Positions 18,335 to 27,178 are shown, counted from the first letter of the stretch. The stretch is DNA of 29,592 nt from UBA4064 sp050179135 (GCA_050179135.1 JBFXFK010000055.1:1-29592); one strand, 5' to 3'. Notes: generated by a model not told the origin, from the sequence alone. Numbers and translations are program-made.

Positions 18335-19969
18335 TTAAAAAATATATGAAAAAACAATTGAATACACAGCTCTTTGAAAGTGATAGGGGTCTATGGATTC
18401 ATCATCGGTGACATTCGAATCATTGAAAGTTTGAAAAAAACCGGCGCTGTAAGTCACGTTTGAGGCAATATCTCCATAAAGCGAAACATTGATATGGTAT
18501 TCATTGTCCCGACGCTTTTCATCGGCATCGATGTTGGCGTCATAATCCATGTGTCGATACAGATACACGCCGCAAACATCCGCACGAATCCGGTTTTCCC
18601 AGACCGGGAAATTGACCGCCGTCTGAAACTGATGACCTCTCAGGTCGCCTCGAACATCCGGAACATAATCATCAAAATCAAACATGTATCCGGCGCGCAC
18701 ATGCGCTTGCCCCTGTTTGAAAAACCGGTATTCGTTAAAGCCCAGAAAGTAGTGTCTGGCATCCGGTGTTTCATCTTTGTAAAATCGCCCCTCTATCCCC
18801 CCGTAAAATTCGGATTGAAACTGATTTTTGTGCATGATCGCCAGTCTGGGCAACAGGGCATGAACATCAACCCTGGGGTCCTCATCCACCCAGTAACGGT
18901 TGAACGCATATTCCAGGCTGGCCGCGTAAGGATTTCGGTTCCACTGTACATAGGCTGACGGTCTGGCGCCGATCAGGTTGTTTTCGGTCAGGTCGCGATA
19001 CATCAACTGGTAGTGGGAATAGGACAAGCCGGACTTCCATTCATTATATTTCCACACGTCATACCGGCCATACAGTGTAGCAAGATACGCCACATCGTCT
19101 TTTTCCCGGACACCACCAGTAACAGGCGACAGGCTGACCTGATCCAGCGCATCCTGAAACACGTTGTCATCATATTGCATGCCTGCGCTGACAGATAAAT
19201 ACCAGGGTTTTTCGGATGCAGGCCGGTCAGAAATGGATGCCATCAGATCATTGGCTTCCTGTTGCTGCCTGGGGCTGAGATCCATTACCAGTACCCGATT
19301 TAAAATCTGTCTGGCCTCTTTCGGCTGATTTGCGCCGATATATACCCGGGTCTGCTGTATCATGCAGGAGTAGGTCAAGTCCGGTTTTTTTGACATCGCC
19401 TGTTCAAATTGGATCAGGGCCTGATCGGGTTTTTGAGATGCCATGTAAACTAGACCGGTCTCATAATCGGCCTGACCATCGTCTATTGGCCTGGCCTTGC
19501 TGATCAGATCCAGTGCCTGTGCGTATTCACCCCGCTTTACAGAGACAGCCGCCAGATCAAAATTGCATTTCTGATACTGAACCGGATTTTTCCTCAAAAG
19601 AGTCTGAAAAATATTTTCAGCCTCTTCGTAACGACCCATCTGAAAATAAATCTTCCCCATCATGTACTGGTAATCCAGATTGGTCGGGGATTGGGCAATC
19701 GCCTCCTGAATCGCCTGGAAAGCGGTTCCATAGTCTCCGACGTTCATTGCTTCAACACACTGCTCATAAGGTGTTGGTGCAGATGGCGCCGAGCCGGAAT
19801 CCGCTTTTGCCACGACCAAAAGTGGATGAAATACCGAAAAAATGGATGAAGATTTTCCATCTGTAGATCGATCATCAGCGATGACATCCGCGGGTAAACC
19901 ACAGTAACAGAAAAGGACAAGAAGCAGAAGGGTTCGATAGACGGGGAGCGACTTGAAGCAGGTTGGCAT
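18335..19969 (-). CDS. TPR-containing outer-membrane beta-barrel protein
   Basis: This 544-residue protein is predicted to be exported (signal peptide about 1-30: T-L-L-L-L-V-L-F-C). Residues about 65-235 form four or five TPR units (Y-E-Q-C-V-E-A-M-N-V-G-D-Y-G-T-A-F-Q, then M-G-K-I-Y-F-Q-M-G-R-Y-E-E-A-E). From about 255 on, alternating aromatic/polar strands with Q-Y-D-D-N-V, repeated Y-x-Y/F-x-F patterns and a terminal Phe suggest an outer-membrane barrel of about 290 residues. TPR plus barrel is also the layout of Slam-type surface lipoprotein modifiers and exopolysaccharide export porins, but I cannot assign it to either. ATG 19969 is chosen since GGAAGG lies 8 bases upstream; the GTG at 19978 abuts that site. 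It is the first gene of the FecR/cyclase operon, with 41 bases to the FecR gene. Confidence 0.82.
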   Translation of the reverse strand: MPTCFKSLPVYRTLLLLVLFCYCGLPADVIADDRSTDGKSSSIFSVFHPLLVVAKADSGSAPSAPTPYEQCVEAMNVGDYGTAFQAIQEAIAQSPTNLDYQYMMGKIYFQMGRYEEAENIFQTLLRKNPVQYQKCNFDLAAVSVKRGEYAQALDLISKARPIDDGQADYETGLVYMASQKPDQALIQFEQAMSKKPDLTYSCMIQQTRVYIGANQPKEARQILNRVLVMDLSPRQQQEANDLMASISDRPASEKPWYLSVSAGMQYDDNVFQDALDQVSLSPVTGGVREKDDVAYLATLYGRYDVWKYNEWKSGLSYSHYQLMYRDLTENNLIGARPSAYVQWNRNPYAASLEYAFNRYWVDEDPRVDVHALLPRLAIMHKNQFQSEFYGGIEGRFYKDETPDARHYFLGFNEYRFFKQGQAHVRAGYMFDFDDYVPDVRGDLRGHQFQTAVNFPVWENRIRADVCGVYLYRHMDYDANIDADEKRRDNEYHINVSLYGDIASNVTYSAGFFQTFNDSNVTDDESIDPYHFQRAVYSIVFSYIF

Positions 19970-20007
19970 AAGCGTCACCTTCCGTAAATAAATTATTGAC
20001 AGTTTAA

Positions 20008-20056
20008 CCTGAATTCAGGGATATTTCTTTATCCATACACCTCATATTTATGTCAA
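20008..20056 (-). promoter_or_regulatory. Candidate promoter and palindromic operator of the TPR-FecR-cyclase operon
   Basis: Read on the minus strand, TTGACA (20056-20051) and GATAAA (20033-20028) are separated by exactly 17 bases: a perfect -35 and a four-of-six -10. The expected start falls near 20021. Directly there, CCTGAATTCAGG (20008-20019) is a perfect 12-bp palindrome, well placed for a repressor or other dimeric regulator. About 40 bases then lead to the ribosome-binding site. It also lies just past the stop of the upstream CDF gene, so the operon probably has its own transcript. Confidence 0.58.
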
Positions 20057-20077
20057 GAAAAAATAAGATCATCGCAC

Positions 20078-20983
20078 TCAGTTTTCCACCGGCGACCGGC
20101 TGGGAACAACGAGCACCTGGGCGTTTGGCATGGAAGATTTCAGGCCATTTTCCAGACGATCGATCAGGGCATACACTTCCGATATCATTTTATTGCCATC
20201 AAATTCCAAAAACAGTTCAATGAAAATATGGCTTCCGGAGCGACGGGTTCGGAATCCGTGAATCTGTTCGTAGCAATCGAAAGCAGAAGCCAACTCGCGA
20301 AGGATCATGATCAGGTTGTACTCATCCAGACTCCGGTCCAGCAGATCCCCTATAGAACCCGAAAATACATCATGGATGGAGCGGATCATGATCATGAGCA
20401 AAATGGTTGTGGCAACCACATCCAGATAGCGGGTCCAGGGGGCGCCCGCCATAGCCAGAGATATCCCCACAGCCCCAATGATCAGAAAATCCTCCAGCGC
20501 CCCCATTCTGGCCAGACGCCACATGGCGCCGAAAATCGGTGAATGCTCTGTCCGGCTCAGTTTCAGATTGTGTATCCAAAGCCAGATGGAAATAATGCAG
20601 GAAACACTGGTCAGCAGCACCGCGATCAGGCCACCATGCTGTTCGACAGGATGCCGGATTTTCATCAGTGTCTCATATCCGATGAACAGGGCCGCCAATA
20701 CCATGGTAATCCCGACCACAATGCTGGAAAGGGTCTCAAACCGACCGAATCCAAACGTGTTGCGCAGGTCAACACGGCGTGACATTTTCCGCACGGTATA
20801 AAGTGAGAGACCCGACGCCAGCGCACCTGTCAGTGCAATAACGAAATTGGCCACAAACACCATCGAGTTGGATGTCAGAATGCCCACAGTGGAGGCCCCT
20901 ACAGTGTAAAGCTCCATGCCCAGGGTAATTGATAGCAACCGGATCTTGGTTTTGTTGGAAACGGCAGCAGAAAAGCCACTCAT
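20078..20983 (-). CDS. Cation diffusion facilitator (CDF) homologue lacking the canonical metal ligands
   Basis: This 301-residue protein has the CDF layout: an N-terminal membrane domain of about six helices and a cytoplasmic ferredoxin-like C-terminal domain (G-D-L-L-D-R-S-L-D-E, then R-T-R-R-S-G-S-H-I-F-I-E-L). The conserved F-G-F-G-R-F-E-T-L segment after helix II is present. The helix II motif that is normally A-D-x-x-H/D-x-x-x-D reads A-N-F-V-I-A-L-T-G. In helix V the corresponding A-D-x-x-H-x-x-x-D reads A-M-W-R-L-A-R-M-G. All intramembrane metal ligands are therefore replaced, and the usual C-terminal His of E-L-H-L is Phe. Metal export by the standard mechanism looks impossible. The frame is intact, so it is not an obvious pseudogene. 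ATG 20983 has AGGA about 9 bases upstream; ATG 21025 and 21118 would extend it by 14 or 45 residues. Confidence 0.82.
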   Translation of the reverse strand: MSGFSAAVSNKTKIRLLSITLGMELYTVGASTVGILTSNSMVFVANFVIALTGALASGLSLYTVRKMSRRVDLRNTFGFGRFETLSSIVVGITMVLAALFIGYETLMKIRHPVEQHGGLIAVLLTSVSCIISIWLWIHNLKLSRTEHSPIFGAMWRLARMGALEDFLIIGAVGISLAMAGAPWTRYLDVVATTILLMIMIRSIHDVFSGSIGDLLDRSLDEYNLIMILRELASAFDCYEQIHGFRTRRSGSHIFIELFLEFDGNKMISEVYALIDRLENGLKSSMPNAQVLVVPSRSPVEN

Positions 20984-21118
20984 GGTTAATGTCCTTGCCT
21001 GTCTGGTTGAGGGTTCATGTAACATCACGTCTTGCTGCGGCGCATATTCACTGCAAAGACACCACGATTGCAATAAAAATTTTCTGAAAATCTGAAAAGG
21101 GATTTTTTGAAACGGCAT

Positions 21119-21591
21119 CTCGCCCGATTGCGCATTTTAAATCGCGTTTCAAAATCATTCTGAATAATTTGGATGGCATATCCCTTGTCGGGATTTGTTA
21201 TCGGGCCTGATCCCGAATCTTTAAACAGGCTCTCTGGGATTCGCGCGGATTTACGGGTTTCATCCTTGCCTTTGAATGGCATTTATGCCAGTATGCGATG
21301 ACTGACAGATTCACCGACGATTTATGAGCGTATCTTTGATCAGGATGTAAGAGCCTGTTTGAATATCCCGTCTGAGGCCCGCTAACTGCGTTGAAAAGCA
21401 CCTCAAAATGCTCACATACTCCGTGTATGCTCCGCTTTTGATGCGCTTTCCGCCTTGTGATCGGGCCTGATCCAGAACATTCAAACAGTCTCTAAGGGAA
21501 CCAGGAATGTCAACCATGACGGGATTTCCGGATATCTGTCTGCCTGGCGCCCGGCCAGGTCACTGTGACCCAATGAAATAATCGTGATCCC
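21119..21591. other. Gene-free spacer with dispersed repeat copies
   Basis: No credible gene is seen. If the longest CDF start is used the spacer begins at 21119. It carries two copies of a 37-base direct repeat (21197-21233 and 21457-21493, 31 of 37 identical). The second copy is the right end of a MITE-like inverted-repeat element at 21350-21493. No clear promoter for vgrG was identified. Confidence 0.6.
21350..21493. repeat. MITE-like element with 14-bp terminal inverted repeats
   Basis: AGAGCCTGTTTGAA (21350-21363) is complementary, with one mismatch, to TTCAAACAGTCTCT (21480-21493). The 144-bp element contains the motif GCTCACATACTCCGTGTATG (21410-21429) with its internal CATAC/GTATG symmetry, a sequence type I associate with dispersed non-coding repeats in Proteobacteria. 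TAA occurs at both edges, a possible short target duplication. A solo end-like copy lies at 21211-21233. It encodes no transposase. Confidence 0.6.
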
Positions 21592-24291
21592 ATGCCCCAG
21601 ACGACTGACAACCATTTCACATTTATCAGCCACGGACTGCCTTCAGACACCTTTACGGTTGTTTCCTTTTCCGGTCACGAGGCGATTTCAACCCCGTACC
21701 GGTTCGAGATCCTGCTGTCCGCCAAAAAACCCGACATTGACCTGGAAAAGGTCATACAGAATCCGGCCACATTCACAATCCGGAAAAATGGGGCAAATCA
21801 GAAGGATCTTCCGTTTCATGGCATCCTGTCCACCTTTGAACAGTTGCATCAGACCCGATCTGCCGCATTTTATCGGGCGGAGCTCAGACCCCGCCTGTGG
21901 TGGCTGACACTAACCGCTCATAATCAGGTATTTCTGAACCGGAGTCTGGAACAGTTATTGACCGAAATGCTTCAGGAGTCTGGCTTGTCTTCGGGTCAGG
22001 ATTTTGAATTTCGTTTTCGTGAACCCCATCCACCCCGGGAATTTGTCTGTCAGTATGCTGAATCCCATTTTGACTTTTTTTCCCGCTGGTTGGAATGGGA
22101 CGGTTCCGCCTACTGGTTTGAACAGGGCGAACAGGCCGAGAAACTGATTATTTCGGATACCCGTATTGCGCATACCCCCCTCTCCGGTTACGAGACGTTT
22201 TTTTATGCCCCCCCATCCGGTGAAACTTCGGCCCATTCGGGCCGGATCATTCAGTCCTTCACGCTCAGGCAGAGCCATGTTCCCAAAACCCTTCTGGTCA
22301 AGGATTATAACTATCTCAAACCCAGCCTTGATTTGTCCGGCCAGGCCCGGATCGTGGAAAACGGACACGGGGATATCTATCTGTACGGTGAGCATTTTCT
22401 GAACAAAAGCGATGGCGAACGACTGGCGCGGGTGCGTGCCGAAGAATACCGGTGCCGTCAGAAAAGCTTTCACGGTGCGTCCGTCATTCCCGGAATACGA
22501 CCCGGATACCGGTTTGGTATGGAACGGCATTTTCGGCCGGATTTCAACCAGGACTATCTGATCCTGTCTGTGCGTCACGAAGGCGGGTCAAACACGGGAA
22601 CAGATACCGACGCCATGATGACATCCGGCCTTTTTTCATCCGGAGCCATATCCTACCGCAACACCTTTGAATGTATTCCGTCTGACACCCAGTTCCGGCC
22701 TGAACGCAAAACACCCAAACCCCGGATTGCCGGAACCCTGTCGGCCCGGATCGATGCCGCTGCTTCCGGCAAATATGCCGAACTGGATGAATTTGGACGC
22801 TATCGGGTCATTCTGCCATTTGATCTTTCCGGTCGAAACGGGGGCAAGGCCTCGGCCTGGATTCGAATGGCGACCCCGTATGCCGGGGATGACTGCGGCC
22901 TTCATTTTCCCCTGCTGAAAGGAACCGAGGTGCTGCTGACCTTCATGGATGGCGATGTTGACCGGCCGGTCATTGCCCATGCGGTTCCCAACGCCGAAAC
23001 CCGAAGCATTGTCAGCGATATCAACAGTCCGGCCAATGCCATTCGGAGCGCCGGCGGCAACCAGATTGTCATGGGGGACAAACAGGGGGAGGAATTTGTC
23101 GGCATCTATTCCCCGTTTCATGACAGCGGCATTGTGGTCGGCTCCCATGAACCTGGCGGGGGAGGCAGCATCGGCATCAGCACCAGCGGAAAATACGAGC
23201 TGTTTGCCATTGGTGCGGCCAATCAGGCCATTCTCGGGGCCAAAAACAGTCTGACCGGTGGCGTGGTCAACGATATCTGCGCGGGATTGAAAAGTGATCT
23301 GGTGGCGGCCCTTCGCTTCAGCGCCACCCTGAACAAGCGGATGGCCTATGACAAGGGGCCGGAATTTTATCTGGGAGAAACCCTGAGTGAACTGAAGCAG
23401 AAAATCAGCACGATGGGTGCAAAATCCGTCATCATCTCCGGAGGGTACAGCGCCGATATCAATGAACAGATCGACAAGGCAAAAACAGCGATCGGGGAGG
23501 GCATTGCCGGAACAGCCGCTGCCGGATTGGGCATCATGGGCGTTTCCGCCCCATTTGACGATCATTTTTTGAAAAAAGCATCCATGATGTGGAAAAATGC
23601 CGCTTTTTTTGGCGGACTGGCCGCCCTGTTGGCCGGTTCCTGGTTTTCCATGGAGGCAGCAAAAGAAATCGAGACACTCATCGAAACGCTGGAGGGGATG
23701 ACCACCAGCGGCAGCACGGCCCAAATGACATTTGACGCCAATGGGGCTCATATCACGGTCAACGGCAATGTCAGCCCGGATGCCACGTTTCTGGCCGAAA
23801 TCAGCCGAACCGATAAAAAGGGACAGACCCTCGCTGCCAATATCCAACTGGCGGCAGACGATGAAAAAACCATCACCATTCAGACATATACCAAAAATGA
23901 AGAGGATACTTCATCCGGGGAAACGGAAATTCCGGCCGTAAAGATAGTCATCAATCCGGGCGCCATCGTTCTCATCCGGCCTGACGGCGGCCAGGTGACG
24001 GTCGATTCCAATGGTGTCGTTCTGGAAAGCCTGGTTCCGCCGGAAGAAGCGCCTGTCAGCGAGGCCGAAGAACCCGTGGCCCAGGCGCCCGGGGTCATCA
24101 GTGCGCTGGCCAACAACGCCAAACTGGTGTGCGGCGACAATTACATCGAAGTGACGCCCGAAGGCATCAATATCGGTTATACCCAACTGGTGATCAACGG
24201 CATTTCATCGGTACCGGCAGCCGGCATTCAGGCTGTCCGCGCGCAACACAACATCCAGCTCGATTCTGACGGTTTTATCAAACTGGGTTGA
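21592..24291 (+). CDS. vgrG: Type VI secretion spike protein VgrG with an extended C-terminal region
   Basis: This 899-residue protein forms the trimeric spike tip of a type VI secretion system. Residues 1 to about 355 match the gp27-like hub (F-T-V-V-S-F-S-G-H-E-A-I-S-T-P-Y-R-F, then Q-Y-A-E-S-H-F-D-F-F-S-R-W-L-E). About 380-470 is the gp5 OB-fold (R-I-A-G-T-L-S-A-R-I, D-E-F-G-R-Y-R-V, R-M-A-T-P-Y-A-G, L-L-K-G-T-E-V-L-L-T-F-M-D-G-D-V-D-R-P-V). The part after that is unusual: residues 634-650 and 667-687 are hydrophobic or glycine-rich, flanked by charged helices, and only later (about 720-899) do beta-strand repeats resume. ATG 21592 is the first start after an in-frame stop but lacks a Shine-Dalgarno match. 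It lies 6 bases from the DUF2169 gene and heads the island. Family certain; function of the extension unknown. Confidence 0.93.
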   Translation: MPQTTDNHFTFISHGLPSDTFTVVSFSGHEAISTPYRFEILLSAKKPDIDLEKVIQNPATFTIRKNGANQKDLPFHGILSTFEQLHQTRSAAFYRAELRPRLWWLTLTAHNQVFLNRSLEQLLTEMLQESGLSSGQDFEFRFREPHPPREFVCQYAESHFDFFSRWLEWDGSAYWFEQGEQAEKLIISDTRIAHTPLSGYETFFYAPPSGETSAHSGRIIQSFTLRQSHVPKTLLVKDYNYLKPSLDLSGQARIVENGHGDIYLYGEHFLNKSDGERLARVRAEEYRCRQKSFHGASVIPGIRPGYRFGMERHFRPDFNQDYLILSVRHEGGSNTGTDTDAMMTSGLFSSGAISYRNTFECIPSDTQFRPERKTPKPRIAGTLSARIDAAASGKYAELDEFGRYRVILPFDLSGRNGGKASAWIRMATPYAGDDCGLHFPLLKGTEVLLTFMDGDVDRPVIAHAVPNAETRSIVSDINSPANAIRSAGGNQIVMGDKQGEEFVGIYSPFHDSGIVVGSHEPGGGGSIGISTSGKYELFAIGAANQAILGAKNSLTGGVVNDICAGLKSDLVAALRFSATLNKRMAYDKGPEFYLGETLSELKQKISTMGAKSVIISGGYSADINEQIDKAKTAIGEGIAGTAAAGLGIMGVSAPFDDHFLKKASMMWKNAAFFGGLAALLAGSWFSMEAAKEIETLIETLEGMTTSGSTAQMTFDANGAHITVNGNVSPDATFLAEISRTDKKGQTLAANIQLAADDEKTITIQTYTKNEEDTSSGETEIPAVKIVINPGAIVLIRPDGGQVTVDSNGVVLESLVPPEEAPVSEAEEPVAQAPGVISALANNAKLVCGDNYIEVTPEGINIGYTQLVINGISSVPAAGIQAVRAQHNIQLDSDGFIKLG

Positions 24292-24297
24292 CCCGCC

Positions 24298-26790
24298 ATG
24301 AAAATCGTCAAGCCCGATTCACTGTCCCTCCTCCATTCCGTCTTTCCACAGATTCCGGGCATACACGGCGGCACAACACTGAGTGTGGCGGTTCTGGCCG
24401 GTTTCCGTTTGTCCGAATCCCCGGACATCCCCATGCTTTTGGAAAACGACATCTGGCAGGCGATTCAGAAGGCCCTGCCCGATGAAGAGATTCTGGATTC
24501 CGGATTGCCCAAACCCCGAAGCGAGTATCTGGTTTATGGCAATTGCCATGCCAAAAAACCGGTGTGTGTACGGAAAATCGACATCCGGGTCGCCCATCTT
24601 CGCAAGCGGCTGACTGTTTTTGGCGCCCGATTCCGGAGAGGGGATGAATCCACCCATCCGGAACCCTTTACCCGAATGCCGATCGTCTGGCAGAATGCCT
24701 ATGGCGGCAGTGGATTTATTTACAATCCGGTCGGCATGGGCCACCCGCCCATATCGGATGGTCTGAACGGGGTCACGCTGCCGTGCGATCCCCTTCCCCA
24801 CGTGGAAGACCTCAGTCAGATTTCGGTGTTTTCCGCTCATACAGATTATCCGGCCGGTTTATCGGCAATGCCATCCCACTGGCCTCAGCGACGGGTTCAT
24901 CTGGGCACCCTGGATGCCGACTGGCAGGAGAAAAACTGGCCCGGCCTGCCGCGGGACTACAGTCTGGAATATGCGTTTACCGCACCCATGGATCAGCGGT
25001 TTGATGGCTATCTTCAGGGGGGCGAACCGGTTGCCGTTGCCGGCATGCACCCGGAAAAAGAGATGGTGTCGGGTTTCCTGCCCCGGTTGCGGTGCCGGGT
25101 GTTTATCCAGCGCCGGGATTTGCGGGATGGGGCGGTTGAGGAGATCGACACACATCTGGAAACCCTTTGGCTGTTTCCGGAGCTTGAAACCGGGGTCGTT
25201 CTGTGGCGCGGGGTTGCCGCCACAGTGGATGAAGACTGCGGAGATATCGCTAGGCTGATTGTTGGTCATGAACCGCTGGATGCCATTGCCCGGCCTGCGG
25301 CATATTATCTGCAGACGGCTTCCCGACAGTCGGCCGATACCATTCCGGATCAAGAAACCACATTACCCGATCCAGACACATCCCGTACTGCAAAAACGGC
25401 ATCGTCCGTAGAAGAAAACCCGCTGTCTGCTCATATCGTCACTCTTGAAACCGCGGTCAGCCACGAACTGGCCAGAATGGGCGTGAACAAGGACCAGGTC
25501 AACGATTTTTTGAAGCGCTCGGCATCATTTTGGGATACCGGACCTGTATCACCCAAAAAAAATGGGTCGGAAACATTGATGCAGCAACTGGAATCCCAAG
25601 TGCAAAAAATCAAAGCGGCTACCGATGCCCAGCTGCGCGGACAGAATCTGAACCCGGTGACGGTTGAAAAACAGCTTGCGGAAAAGATTCCGGGACAGAA
25701 TTTTGAAAACCGGTTTATCGAACGACTGAAGGCATTGGCAGATCGAAAGGATCTCCCGGATGCGGTGCGTGCCGAGGCAGGGCGATCTTTGGCCGGCTTT
25801 ATGGATCTTCAGGCAATTGTGGCCCAATTGGGTGATGGCGCGCAACCCAAACATGCGGGTTCAACCGTTCGGGTGGAAACACCGCTGATGCCGCCGGTCA
25901 CCCGACTGACGACACCGGAGGCCCTGGAACGGCTCAGGAATCGCGGGGAATTGACCGGATGTGATCTCGGTCAGTGTGATTTTTCCGGACTGAACCTGGC
26001 CGGCGCCAATCTTTCCGCTGCCATTTTGCAGGACGTATCCTGGCCGGGCGTGGATTTGACAGAAGCCAATCTGTCTGGTGCCTTTTGTCAGAATGCCAAT
26101 TTGACCCGGGCAGTTTTGACCCGGGCCAATCTGACCGGAACGATCCTGGAGAATGCCTGCCTGGAGAATTGTCTGGCCCGTGACTGCGTGGCGCATCGGG
26201 CCCAGTTCCCGGGTGCAGATTTGAAAGGGGCTTTTCTGAAAAATGCCGATTTTGAAAATGCCGATTTCAGTCGGGCGGATTTGCGACATGCCAACCTGTC
26301 CGGACTGAAGGGCAGGGGAGTCCGGCTGAATGGCGCCAGGCTGGATGAGGCAACCTTCAATCGGGCGGATTTAAGCCATTCCCGTGCAGATGCCGCCACG
26401 ATCGCCTGCCGGGCCCGGTTTCAAAAAGCCCGGTTGACCGGTATTCGCTGGGGTGGCATTCATCTGGATGGCGCCGATTTGACCAAAAGCGACCTGGACG
26501 GTGCGGATTTGAGCCATGCGGATTTAAGCCGGGCCATTCTGAAAAAGGTCAGCGCCCGGGAAGCCACTCTGTCTCATGCGGTGTTAAAGCAGGCAAACCT
26601 GTTTGGCATCAACCTGCTTCTGGGCTCCCTTCGCCAGGCAGACTGCAGCGGCGCATGGATTCAGAACGCCAATCTGTTTGGGGTGGATCTGTATCGATGC
26701 CGTTTCAGTCAATATCAGTTTGTGGATGTGAACCTGGGGCGCACCCGTTTGCGGCCGGCTGGAGTCATTAAAGACAGTTTTGAGTGTTGA
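24298..26790 (+). CDS. DUF2169-domain protein fused to C-terminal pentapeptide repeats (T6SS loading factor)
   Basis: The 830 residues divide into a DUF2169 domain (about 10-330; L-V-Y-G-N-C-H-A, W-Q-N-A-Y-G-G-S-G, Y-F/Y-L-Q-type segments), a charged helical linker (about 345-530) and a pentapeptide-repeat region (about 545-825) of A-D/N-L/F-x-x units such as A-N-L-S-G and A-D-F-S-R. DUF2169 proteins are encoded beside vgrG and PAAR genes and are regarded as adaptors that help load cargo on the spike. Pentapeptide repeats build a right-handed quadrilateral beta-helix suited to protein binding or, in some families, DNA mimicry. The gene starts 6 bases after the vgrG stop and shares its transcript. 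A long right-handed solenoid on an adaptor suggests a binding platform; that is inference. Confidence 0.9.
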   Translation: MKIVKPDSLSLLHSVFPQIPGIHGGTTLSVAVLAGFRLSESPDIPMLLENDIWQAIQKALPDEEILDSGLPKPRSEYLVYGNCHAKKPVCVRKIDIRVAHLRKRLTVFGARFRRGDESTHPEPFTRMPIVWQNAYGGSGFIYNPVGMGHPPISDGLNGVTLPCDPLPHVEDLSQISVFSAHTDYPAGLSAMPSHWPQRRVHLGTLDADWQEKNWPGLPRDYSLEYAFTAPMDQRFDGYLQGGEPVAVAGMHPEKEMVSGFLPRLRCRVFIQRRDLRDGAVEEIDTHLETLWLFPELETGVVLWRGVAATVDEDCGDIARLIVGHEPLDAIARPAAYYLQTASRQSADTIPDQETTLPDPDTSRTAKTASSVEENPLSAHIVTLETAVSHELARMGVNKDQVNDFLKRSASFWDTGPVSPKKNGSETLMQQLESQVQKIKAATDAQLRGQNLNPVTVEKQLAEKIPGQNFENRFIERLKALADRKDLPDAVRAEAGRSLAGFMDLQAIVAQLGDGAQPKHAGSTVRVETPLMPPVTRLTTPEALERLRNRGELTGCDLGQCDFSGLNLAGANLSAAILQDVSWPGVDLTEANLSGAFCQNANLTRAVLTRANLTGTILENACLENCLARDCVAHRAQFPGADLKGAFLKNADFENADFSRADLRHANLSGLKGRGVRLNGARLDEATFNRADLSHSRADAATIACRARFQKARLTGIRWGGIHLDGADLTKSDLDGADLSHADLSRAILKKVSAREATLSHAVLKQANLFGINLLLGSLRQADCSGAWIQNANLFGVDLYRCRFSQYQFVDVNLGRTRLRPAGVIKDSFEC

Positions 26791-27178
26791 GTTAAATGCG
26801 GTACATATCAATTTCATATGTGGGGGTGGGGCTCCCAGAATGATTCATGATCGTTTAGCGTGAAAATGGAAAAACAGAACAGAAGACAGAATTCAGAATA
26901 AACATATACCATCAAGCTCCGTAGGAGCGTCCTGTTTGTAGAATGAGGTTGAAATAATTACATCAAGCCCCGTAGGGGCGGCCTGTATATCCCGGTTACA
27001 GGCCGCTCCGATGGAGCTTGATGGGAATAACAGCATCAATTTCTACAAACAGGTCGCCCCTACGGGGCTTTTTGGGCTGCTCTGCCTGAATGCGGTATGC
27101 GGCACCTTCAGCCTTCAGTCTTCAGCCTTTCATCCTCCATGATTCACAACCATTGATATTGAAACGAAAACCCGATAG
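26791..27178. other. Spacer inside the T6SS island, repeat-rich, no gene
   Basis: No gene is evident. The centre is a nested inverted repeat (26910-27073). The right part has short TTCAGCC-like tandem units (27105-27127). GCCCC/GGGGC followed by five T at 27056-27073 could act as a weak intrinsic terminator on the plus strand, which would separate vgrG-DUF2169 from the second half of the island. Confidence 0.6.
26910..27073. repeat. Nested inverted repeat of four CATCAAGCYCCGTAGG-type units
   Basis: Units 1 (26910-26943) and 2 (26961-26987) read forward; units 3 (26997-27023) and 4 (27041-27073) are inverted. Units 2 and 3 form a hairpin, 23 of 27 positions complementary with a 9-nt loop. 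Units 1 and 4 pair around it through GTAGGAGCG, CCTGTTTGTAGAA and their complements. Compensating-looking differences (for example CTCC versus CCCC with matching partners) suggest the structure is maintained. It belongs to the GTAGGGGCG repeat type, with a relative at 686-711. Confidence 0.75.

Noticed and set aside
18335..19969. Assignment of the TPR/barrel protein as a Slam-type surface lipoprotein modifier
   Set aside because: The architecture is similar, but I cannot confirm the barrel family by eye and no Slam-dependent surface lipoprotein gene is adjacent.
22636..23847. 403-codon open frame on the minus strand inside vgrG
   Set aside because: Antisense to a confidently identified gene whose codon structure leaves the opposite strand open; no recognisable protein and no start signal.
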